Part shown: piece by piece, positions 1-8,351 of the stretch
Numbering within the stretch: the stretch's first letter is position 1
Layout of the letters: every line of letters begins with the position of its first letter
Assembly: GCA_000697335.1 (NCBI GenBank)
Contig: JNEM01016630.1
Location: 1 to 13,009, forward strand
Source of the DNA: Conidiobolus incongruus B7586
Taxonomy: Eukaryota > Entomophthoromycota > Entomophthoromycetes > Entomophthorales > Conidiobolaceae
Direction of reading: 5' to 3'
Length of the DNA: 13,009 nucleotides
Notes under the pieces: model-generated
Seen by the model: the letters and a program-made list of their open reading frames with translations, nothing else
What the model was told of the DNA's origin: nothing
Database searches by the model: none
Translations under genes and position numbers: made by a program

Positions 1-625
1 ATTAATATTTATAATAAAAAAATCTTAATATAAAATTTAAAATTATTTAAAAAATTTATCAATTAATATAATACTATTGATACTAATTTCAAGTTATATT
101 GTCATTAATTTATTCCAAATTATATTTTAAATTTTGGTTTAAAACTATACTTTGATCAAGATTGGTAAATAAAAAACTGAATATATTGGTATATAAATAA
201 TTTAAATAATAGATCAAAAATCCTTAATAAATTAATATTTTTCTGAGTAATTAAAGTTATTTATAAAATTAAGAATGGATCATATAAAAAAATTATCATA
301 ATATGCAATATAAATATATATATTGTATTTTATAAATTATATATTTATATTATCAAATTCATAAATTTAATTAATTTGTCAAATTAAAACAATATTTAAT
401 ATATCACTATAAACATATATAATAAAAAATTATTTGACATTATTTTTAAATTATAATAATAAAAATAATAATTAATTAATAAATTAAAATTAATTTATAT
501 TGAGTATTTAATTATTAATTGATTTTATGCAAATAAAAATAAAAATTATTAATAAAATTGATTACTCTAAATTAATAAGCTGAGGTTTTGTTTTAAAATA
601 AATTTTAATATTTAAAAGAAAGAGA
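1..625. other. AT-rich intergenic DNA, no gene seen
   Basis: This stretch is dominated by A and T runs with stops in all frames, and I see no gene in it. It abuts the 3' end of the pyruvate carrier gene at 626, so its right edge should contain that gene's 3' UTR and polyadenylation signals. Several AATAAA-like words occur there by composition alone and none can be singled out. Confidence 0.7.
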
Positions 626-1254
626 TTATTGTTGAGTTTGAGTAGATCTTCCCATCTTCTCTTTACCGCCCATGTAATGATAATCGATAAAGCGATAGCC
701 CTGGATCAATTGCAAAGTTTCGTTGGTCGCGTGACAGCTTAATAATAACAAGTTACGAGGTACGACAACCCAGGCGAAGCGCATGAATAGTAAGGAGTAC
801 ACGGTTAAAGCTATTTCAGGATTAGTTTTAAATAGGTAGAATGTGAGTAAAAAAGTTACCTGTAGTCATTTTACCACTAATCAATTCGGGATCTTTTTTA
901 ATATCATTAAAAGCTGCGAGTGGAATACCCCAGTTGGCGACTAATTTAAATATATTAATTATATATTTTATATTGTTGGCTTTAATAATATTTACCTGGA
1001 CCCCAAAAGTGCTAAAAATAATAAAAAAAAGTTAATAATTAGTAAATTTATCATATTATTAAATAGTGGCTTAGCAATATAAATCCAATCTCTTCAATTT
1101 AGAATAAAAAAGATATATTACCGTACTAATATAAAAAAATAGAATTAATAAAAATAAATAAATAACTAGTAAGTGTTCAATAATACCTCATCAAATAACT
1201 TCTAAACTCTGGAGAACTTAATTTATTAGATAATTTATTAACAATAGAAGTCAT
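626..1254 (-). CDS. MPC1: Mitochondrial pyruvate carrier subunit 1 (five exons)
   Basis: MPC1 pairs with MPC2/MPC3 in the inner mitochondrial membrane to import pyruvate into the matrix. Exons, in order of translation, are 1187-1254, 1122-1125, 996-1011, 860-940 and 626-810. They total 354 nt and encode 117 aa, the usual MPC1 length. Recognisable pieces are FRSYLMS (17-23), [19 protein letters not shown] (24-42), the ELISGKMT block (48-55), the helix with [14 protein letters not shown] (63-76) and [17 protein letters not shown] (80-96), followed by a polar tail. Introns are 61, 110, 55 and 49 nt, with GTAA or GTAT donors, TTAG or TAG acceptors and TACTAAT/CTAAT branch-like words. The 4-nt second exon (TACG) completes Ser23 and encodes Thr24; skipping it shifts the frame. 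The start is the first ATG, at 1254, and leaves a short amphipathic N-terminus as in the family. MUS81 ends 302 nt upstream on the same strand. Family assignment is by remembered conservation and is strong; exon borders are inferred from sequence. Confidence 0.93.
1122..1125 (-). other. MPC1: 4-nt microexon (exon 2 of MPC1)
   Basis: On the minus strand the bases read ATTAG, then TACG, then GTAATA: a normal acceptor, four exonic bases and a normal donor. Exon 1 ends in phase 2 (ATG AG) and exon 3 begins CAC TTT TGG. Only with TACG in between does the join give AGT ACG CAC TTT TGG (S-T-H-F-W), the motif conserved across MPC1 proteins. Reading through exon 1 hits a stop three codons past the donor, and joining exon 1 directly to exon 3 is out of frame. 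Confidence 0.85.
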
Positions 1255-1556
1255 CTGATTTTAATAATTAACTATAGAAACAAAATTTAATTAATATCAA
1301 TATAATTTAATAATAATTTTGAAATATTATTTACTAATAAATATAATTATAAAAATTGAAAATATATCGATTAAAAATTTTTTGTTTTTAATGAAATTTT
1401 TTTTCAATGTTATTAATCAATAATTAAAATTTATTAATAATTACTTATCATTAATAAAAAAATTATGGGTAAACTTTATTTATTGAGAATCCATTTGTAA
1501 ATGATCAAATATAAGTCATAAGCCCAAATTAAATTGTAAAAATATTCTTTATTAAT
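1255..1556. other. Intergenic spacer between MUS81 and MPC1
   Basis: This 302-nt spacer lies between the 3' end of MUS81 and the start of MPC1, both on the minus strand. It is nearly all A and T and holds no open frame of note. It must contain the MUS81 polyadenylation region and the MPC1 promoter. I cannot pick out a specific TATA box or factor site against this base composition. Confidence 0.6.
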
Positions 1557-3495
1557 TTAAGAATCATGTGATGTAAACCATTCCTCTAAGATTTTGTTAG
1601 ATAAATTCTTACTGATACTTCGGTTTGGTATTACGTTTTTCATCTCCAATAGTCTAGGGCGTTCGTGATCCTGAGCTAGTTGGTAAGCTCTATACAAACT
1701 ACTCAAATTAATTACAAATTGAAATTTATAGAATGATGTTTACCTTAAGGGTGTTGGGTATTTTTTGACAATTTCCAAAGCTTTTTTCACACTGACTCCT
1801 GATGTGCATGTTAGCATTTTGACGAATATATCAGTCACTGACAAGGGTTGGGATTTGGAGTTCATGGCTTGGTAAGTTTTGAAAGAAATTTTGAGATTTG
1901 GATTTTGTTGAATTTGTTGCTTGTATTGGAATTTAGTTAAGTCGGGATTGTGGTCAAAGGTTATCAATTGGTTCTAGTAATTAATTAGTATTGTATAATA
2001 GTTATTAATATAAGTATTACTTCATATTGTAATTTGAGCATTTGAGTGATGAATGCTGCATATTTCAAAGTGGAGATAATGTTTTCGGTTTGTTTGATTA
2101 TGAAATTGTTTAGTAGTTGAGTGTGTACAATAGACGCCCATATGGACTGAATTGGCATCCCTGTTTTTAGAGCTTCTTGAGCTGTGAAATTTTCTATTAA
2201 GTATATCACTTTGGATGCACCACAATCTTCCAATCTTGCCTAAAAATAAATTAGTATTTGATATTCATAATAAATGAATATGAATATGAATTACTTTTTG
2301 CTCTCTATATCTCCCATCCCTAATGCTCGACACCAAATCATCAACAGCCTTTCTTTCAATCACATAATCCAACACAATCTCTTCGTCTGATCCCCCGCAA
2401 TTGTCGGGCTGAGCAATCCAGAGAAAATCACCAACACTCAACTGTCTGAAGCAGAAATCCACCCCCAGTCGTCGCAGTTCCCTAGTGAAGAAATCTTCCG
2501 TATTTTTCGCATTGATTTCTCTGCTGTCTATTACCAGCATGATTTTGTAGTTTTCCAGTCGTATTTCAGTAGGTCCCGAATAATTAGTGTTTACGGTGGT
2601 TTTTGAATGTGGTACATTTACATCCAAATTGAATGGCACATAATCAATATTATTGTTCTGACAGTGTAACTTGTAAATCTTATCACTCAATTGGAATCCT
2701 TGCTCAGTCAACCCATACTTGGGCGGCCTATCCCGACATTCTACTAGTTCTTTGGTAATCAACGTCTTCATACCACTCCATCCTGTATACCTCTGGCCCG
2801 GCAGCGGTCTGTCTAAAGGATTGAGGCTGTAGGGCTGTGCCAAGTCGATGAGTTGCGATTTCAGTGTGAAGTGGCTGTCGAAACTAGATTGGTGATTCAG
2901 TTGCATCCTCAGTGCTAGTAGAATTGCATAAGGTGCCGATTGGAATGCGGGAACGTATTCTTTTTGAGTTTTGGCACGTTTTTTCTTAGGCTTCGTACTC
3001 ATTGTTTCCGACTGAGATGGTACGGGCGTTGTAGATGTCGTTGTAGACAAAGAAGTATCTAAAATATATATTAATAACTCAAATATGGATATTATAAATA
3101 ATTCACATACTTAAACTCTGCTGAATTTGTGTGGAGCTAATTCCATGGTCTCTTAAATACTCATTCAATCTCGACTGCAACCTATTCACAGTAGTATCCC
3201 CAATTCCGTTTAATTTTTTAGTTTCGTGAGCCATCAACACCACCGGGTACTGTAATATTGAGTTATAAGCCTATATCATCATTAAATGAATCTACTATAA
3301 TAATTAAATATGAATAATTACTTTTTTAAAATTATGCTGCGCATGCGACTGTTTCTGCTTCGCCTGCTGGTACCACTCTGCAATCCAAGTTAAAAACAAT
3401 GGATTAGGACATTCTTGGGAAGGCTTTGGAAGTCCTTGAAATGTACTACTAGGTACAGTCGTTATATCAAATTTTGGAAGATTTTCTGGATTCAT
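1557..3495 (-). CDS. MUS81: Crossover junction endonuclease MUS81 (six exons)
   Basis: MUS81 is the catalytic subunit of the nuclear Mus81-Eme1/Mms4 endonuclease, which cuts 3' flaps, replication forks and nicked Holliday junctions. Exons, in order of translation, are 3322-3495, 3111-3270, 2295-3058, 2021-2239, 1744-1973 and 1557-1701 (or 1557-1698). They encode 563 (or 562) aa, within the fungal range. Visible domains are: the N-terminal NPLFLTWIAEW block; a helix-hairpin-helix with GIGDT (about 80-84); a basic KKKRAK stretch (136-141, possible nuclear signal); a winged-helix-like region (about 145-240); and the XPF/ERCC4 nuclease fold with DSRE (289-292), GDFLW (321-325) and the catalytic ERKAVDD (346-352). 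After these come RYREQK then VIYLIEN, and a C-terminal helix-hairpin-helix with GVSVKKA (498-504). Introns are 51, 52, 55, 47 and 42/45 nt, several with TACTAAT-like branch sites. All key catalytic residues are present, so the gene looks intact. The start is the first ATG, at 3495. EME1 is not in the window. Confidence 0.95.
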
Positions 3496-4891
3496 TATAT
3501 TCTATTATATTATTTACAAATGTTTATAATTTAGTGATTAAATTGAACTAAATAAGTGTAATAAGATAAATTAGGGGTAACCTATATTTATAATTTTAAA
3601 TGAGAAATGAAATTATGGGAATTTATTTTGAATTATTATTAACCAAAATTTAAATCTATATATGATCATAAAGAAATTCACTATCATATTTTTTAATCAA
3701 ATGAATGATAATATATTTTCAATTTAATTGAATATCCTAAATTATTCATTGTTAAATATTAAATTTTTAGCTTATATTCGATTAGAATCTTTGTCATTTA
3801 TTTTGTTATAAAATTAAATAACTGGTATGGATTGATATTTCAAATTTTTAACAGTCATATCATTATGATTATTTAATGATTAATCCATTACCAACCTGTG
3901 AACCAACCTCATTGTTCAATATTTCATTATATTACTATTGTTATTATTAAATTATTTAATTTTTTAGATTGTTGGATATATATATATATAAGAGAATATT
4001 TTTTTAATAATTGATTTTGAATATATTGGTATTTATTGAAATTGTATATTTTAATATTAATAATGGTGGAATCACAGTTAATGAATTTTTTTAAGTCATA
4101 ATTTTAATATTAATTTTATATTAAATTCATTTCTTAATAAGAGTACTCAATATAGTACCATTAATAACCTGTATATTATTTAAAATTTTCAGGCTTAAAA
4201 ATTAAATATTATAATTTTTTCTTTGCTTTGAAATAAATATTTAAATTTGAAAAGATTGAAAATTAATACCAATCAGGTTATATATAATAAAAATATTGCA
4301 ATTTGAATATATAAAATTTTATAATTTATATAAAATTAATTATCCAAAAGTTATTGTAAAAGAGAAATATTGGATAGAACTGATGAATAATTAAAGAGCA
4401 GCTCTGTTTTTAATTCCAATATCATTTATTTATTTGATATTAATTATAATTATTTTAAATATTAGTACAAAGATTAAAGCTCATAAACTTTTCAAATACA
4501 TATTCAGTTAACAAACGAAAATACAATTATATTGAAGTGGAATTGAATAGTGATAAAGTATATTAAAAAGATTAGCCTAAGTATTTTTTTTAAATACTAC
4601 TATATCTTTGGAATACAATATTCAATGAGATGGGCATACTATATTGTTCAAATCATTTTAATGAGAGTATTTTAAATTGACTTTTTTGAAAGTAGATATA
4701 AAATCAATCCCACAATTTCATTCCATCAACCATCAATATAATTATTTTAATTTCCCCACTAAACTTTAAAAATTATTATAATCTTAAAATAACAGTAATA
4801 TAAACGACAAAATAACAATATTATTTATTTAATTAATAATGATTTTTAGAAGAAAATATTTATAGATCTGCAATACTAAATATTTAAGATT
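3496..4891. other. Divergent AT-rich intergenic region (MUS81 / uL22m)
   Basis: About 1.4 kb separates the divergently transcribed MUS81 (minus) and mitochondrial uL22 (plus), so both promoters should lie here, near each end. I find no open frame, tRNA or convincing repeat. The only simple repeat is a short AT run near 3976-3990. The size is large for such a compact-intron genome, but nothing specific explains it. Confidence 0.6.
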
Positions 4892-5843
4892 ATGAGCTCT
4901 CATTTGGTCAAACAATTTTCAAAATTGAGCTTATCTAACTCTGGTAAATTTAATAGTTTTAAATATTTAACCTATTGTTAATATTATTTTTAGCTAATAC
5001 TTTCGCCAATGTTTTAAGACCTAATTTAGTTAGAGTTGCCGTTCCCAATAAGTAAACGATATAATCGATTTTTTTTTATAGATCAAGAATTTAATTCAAT
5101 TTTTTAGGTTGATTATTTCCAGTTTATCAACTAGTTCCATTAAACAAATCAATAAAACTACCGAATTAAAGCAAGAAGTTGCCACTTCTTCCATTTTCGA
5201 CCAAGCAAAAGAAGAGATCGATACCAAGCCCAAATTGGATAAATATGGCAAACCTATCGAACGTGAAGTAATAACTATAACTAATCCCCATACTTTACCA
5301 TATTAATTTTAATTTTTAGTACAAATTTTCAACTGCCAACTTCAAAATAAGTCCCAGGAAATTAAATTTATTAGCTAATCAAATTAAAGGCTTACCCATT
5401 AAGCAAGCTATCCTCCAAATGCAATTCAGTCAAAAGCGTGCTGCCAAAAGAATCATGAACGCTCTCTGTTTTGCTCGTAAAAATGCCGGTCTTCAATTCA
5501 ATTTTGATCCTGAGAGGATGTATGTCGGTAAGTGATAGTATTAAGGTATCATACATATGATCAATCTCTAACAAACTATTATTTAGCTCAAGCCTGGGTA
5601 GGCAAAGGTTTTTATGGACAACCCCAAATTGATATTAAGGGACGAGGTCACTTCGGTATCAAGCGCCATCCCTACTCCCATATGAAATTCCTCTTCAAGG
5701 AAAAGGCAGCAGTGCAAGTCCCTACCATCATTGGAATGAACGAAAGAAGAAATATTAAGGGATTCAAACTTACCAGAAAGGTCTGGATGCCCATGAGAGA
5801 CACTAAGCCTATTTATAATTACAAAAACTTTTATAATTGGTAG
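4892..5843 (+). CDS. MRPL22: Mitochondrial 54S ribosomal protein uL22m (five exons)
   Basis: This is the mitochondrial form of ribosomal protein L22, which binds 23S-type rRNA and lines the peptide exit tunnel of the large subunit. Exons are 4892-4943, 4994-5051, 5108-5267, 5320-5527 and 5587-5843, giving 735 nt and 244 aa. The first ~60 residues are rich in Ser, Leu, Lys and Arg with few acids, as expected for a matrix targeting leader. A linker follows with LDKYGKPIERE. The L22 fold starts near residue 91 with KFSTANFKISPRKLNLLANQ and continues through QKRAAKRIMNALCFARKNA. The tunnel-loop signature GRGHFGIKRHPYSHMK sits near 178-193, followed by KFLFKEK. The C-terminal tail ends YNYKNFYNW, the kind of basic/aromatic extension seen in fungal mitoribosomal proteins. 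Introns are 50, 56, 52 and 59 nt. In intron 2 a nearer AG (5080-5081) would bring an immediate stop, so the distal AG at 5106-5107 is chosen. The start is the ATG at 4892, which opens the leader. Confidence 0.92.
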
Positions 5844-6941
5844 ACGCATCTAATATACTATAAACAATATAAACACATTTATAATCTAAATTTAAATATT
5901 GTTATTGGTTATTAGTTTAATTTTTATTGCTTTAATATATTCATTTCATGTCAAGCTGATTAGAACAAATATATTATAATACTTTAAATAGCCAATATGA
6001 TTGTCTTAATAAATGTTTTAGGACTTAAACTCCCATATTAATATTTCCCTATTAACAATATTTAATAAATTCGAAATTTACATTTTCTCCCTTAATTTAG
6101 TAGTTATTGATTTTAAATTGATTTTCCATAAAATATTTATCAGTGATTTTTGTGTTGTATTTTGAAAATATCCATCTGCCTTGATTTGATAGTCAAGTCA
6201 ATATTATTCCTAATTCAGACTGGCTTTATTGGTTCATAATCAATAATGTTCTTTGTTCTCTTTGTTAAATTTTAACCGAACCCTTTGCCATTCACTGAAC
6301 AAACTTTTAAATCCAGAAGTGACAATGTGAGATGAAAAAATAGTATATTCTGCTGCAATATCTCAACAATAAGTAAATTTTAAGTCATATAGTCTCGAAA
6401 CATTAAAGGGCAAAATTTGTAAATAAATTTACTACACCATATTACAAGTATTTTTCTAACAATCATCTTATTTACAAATTATATTATATAATACAACATT
6501 TATATCAATAATATAAGTAATAAATAGATAAAAATATATAAAATTAATATTACAATTAATATAATTCATATTAAAAATAAAAAATTGAATTATATCAAGT
6601 GTTATAAATATAAAATTGAATTCAATAAAAAGAATCAATAGATCCTTATAAATATTTGACAAACTTTATGGTAAAATATTATTTTATATTATCAATAAAA
6701 AACTAAAATTCGAATTGATCTTATATTAACCAAGATTTGAAACTTCACACTTTTGATCATATCAATTAATTTTCAAATTTTTAAATATAAATAAATAATA
6801 TTTTTTTGTTTGAAATAATTAATTAAATAATAAATAATAAAAATAATAATATTTATTCTCATACTATAAAATCTAAAAATGATTAGAGAGAACAACTAAT
6901 AAGAATACAATCAAAAATTAATAAGTACAATTTTATTTTGA
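5844..6941. other. Convergent intergenic region, no confident gene
   Basis: This stretch separates the 3' ends of uL22m (plus) and the serine hydrolase (minus), so it should contain two termination regions. Positions 6380-6941 are almost pure AT, and an open frame at 6468-6662 there is low-complexity Ile/Tyr/Asn translation that I discard. Positions 6170-6360 are less AT-rich and carry a 40-codon minus-strand open stretch (6240-6362) described in the findings. No family is recognised. Confidence 0.55.
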
Positions 6942-8351
6942 TTAATTAAAATTAACACATTGGGCTAATTTATCAATGATCTTTTTAGCTCGGCCTTCGT
7001 AACCCAAGTGGAAAGTCTCGCTATTAGGACAGTATGCTATAACGGTTTGAGTTTTGGGGTGCATGAATAATATACTACCTCCATAACCGCCCCATCCGTA
7101 GAATGGACTGGAACTAATGTGTGGTAAATCGAATTGTCCAAGTCCTCCCAATGTGAATTTCGTGTTGGATCCTAGCGTATGGTCGTACGCTTCAATCCCA
7201 TCGCTGAGGAGTAGTTGGAGTGTTGTGTCATTAACTAAATGGTTGCCCTTGACGAATGCAGCTCCCAATTTGCCTAGATTACCACAAGTGGTGTATCCGG
7301 TGGCCGAAGGGATATCCAATTTCATAAAATCGGGGTTATTTTGAACGGAGATGAATCTTGATTTTAAGTTGGGCCTTGTAAATTGGAATCCGATCGAATC
7401 TTTAAGGAGTGCATCGGGAGCAGTCAAGCTATTAAGTAAAGTTTGGGGATCGTTGGCATTGGGATAGACAATGTCTGAGATTAAAGATATCAAAGGATAG
7501 TTGTACCATTTGGTAATTCTGTTCATCAATTCGGAATTTGCTGCCTTAGTCTTTGTGGGTGGGTAGTGTTGAGTTCCCCAGTAGAATTCGATTTCAAGCT
7601 CTTTGTTGATTACTTGATGAAGAAAATCGACCAGGCCTCTTCCATTTGGGTCTGTATCACGTACTAACTGATCCAAAATCCATCCTCTAGTAATAGTATT
7701 GTAAGCTCTGGTAGGCTTGCCATCGAATTGATGAACATGGGAAGAAATGATGTGAGCCATAGATTTTTCAGCGTTCAACAATTCATCATAACTAGGCATG
7801 GGATCGAAGTATACAACACCAGTTTCATGTCTCAGAATTTGATCCAAAGTAATATCTACCTTTTTCAACTTGTCCAAATGCTTATAATTGATAGAATATT
7901 TCAAACTGAAGTTGAACCCTTCATTTTGAATCAAGTATCCCATTATATAGCTCTCCATTATTTTTCCAGTACTGTATACCAATTGCAGCGTATCTTTGGT
8001 ATATTTTTCACCGGTTTTCAAGTCTGAATAGCCTCCGTAGAGATCGAGTAAAGTGCTGCCATTTTGGACAATAGTTAATCCTGCACCAATGGATTCACCA
8101 TTGGTGAGTTGTCTAATGAATTCTTCTTCAACCAAAGCGAGTTCTGGGGAAGTATGACCAGATATTGGAATCTCTCTAGGACAGTTCAAATAAGTTAATT
8201 TACAAGTAGTCGAGAGGTAAATAGGACGATTAATCAATTGATAAATCGAATAACTGAATATTACAATCAAAGCAGACAAGTATCTCTTCCAATACTTGAT
8301 AAAATAACCAATACTAGTTCGAGAGGGTTTAACAGATAATTCAGCCTTCAT
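6942..8351 (-). CDS. Membrane-anchored beta-lactamase-family serine hydrolase
   Basis: This is a 469-aa protein of the beta-lactamase/class C (Pfam Beta-lactamase, LACTB/EstB-like) fold. Members are serine hydrolases or esterases; the substrate here is unknown. Residues 1-22 are basic, and about 24-40 form one hydrophobic helix followed by NRPIYL, suggesting a type II signal anchor with the catalytic domain on the non-cytosolic side. Catalytic motifs run in the expected order: STGK (127-130) is the S-x-x-K nucleophile and base, RHETG (174-178) matches the family's LLxHxSG-like block, Tyr217 in YNT occupies the Y-x-N/S position, and GWGGYGGS (419-426) fits the third, glycine-rich box. The third residue of the Tyr motif is Thr rather than the commoner Asn or Ser. 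The length suits the family and no internal break is seen. The gene has no intron, unlike its three intron-rich neighbours. The first ATG, at 8351, opens directly into the basic/anchor segment, so I take it as the start. Function beyond hydrolase is not claimed. Confidence 0.87.
   Translation of the reverse strand: MKAELSVKPSRTSIGYFIKYWKRYLSALIVIFSYSIYQLINRPIYLSTTCKLTYLNCPREIPISGHTSPELALVEEEFIRQLTNGESIGAGLTIVQNGSTLLDLYGGYSDLKTGEKYTKDTLQLVYSTGKIMESYIMGYLIQNEGFNFSLKYSINYKHLDKLKKVDITLDQILRHETGVVYFDPMPSYDELLNAEKSMAHIISSHVHQFDGKPTRAYNTITRGWILDQLVRDTDPNGRGLVDFLHQVINKELEIEFYWGTQHYPPTKTKAANSELMNRITKWYNYPLISLISDIVYPNANDPQTLLNSLTAPDALLKDSIGFQFTRPNLKSRFISVQNNPDFMKLDIPSATGYTTCGNLGKLGAAFVKGNHLVNDTTLQLLLSDGIEAYDHTLGSNTKFTLGGLGQFDLPHISSSPFYGWGGYGGSILFMHPKTQTVIAYCPNSETFHLGYEGRAKKIIDKLAQCVNFN

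Noticed and set aside
1126-1186. MPC1 model that joins exon 1 straight to the CACTTTTGG exon
   Set aside because: It shifts the frame and destroys the S-T-H-F-W-G-P motif; no other donor in exon 1 repairs it.
1672-1685. TGAGCTAGTTGGTA, resembling a tRNA A box
   Set aside because: It lies inside the MUS81 coding exon on the opposite strand, and no matching B box or cloverleaf is seen.
5392-5849. Minus-strand open frames opposite uL22m exons (5392-5574 and 5583-5849)
   Set aside because: They are antisense shadows of conserved ribosomal protein exons and one runs through an intron; no family resemblance.
6468-6662. 64-codon minus-strand open frame
   Set aside because: The translation is low-complexity Ile/Tyr/Asn/Phe in nearly pure AT DNA, as expected by chance.
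7117-8027. Plus-strand open frames opposite the hydrolase (7117-7344 and 7728-8027)
   Set aside because: They mirror the conserved minus-strand coding sequence and have no recognisable domains.
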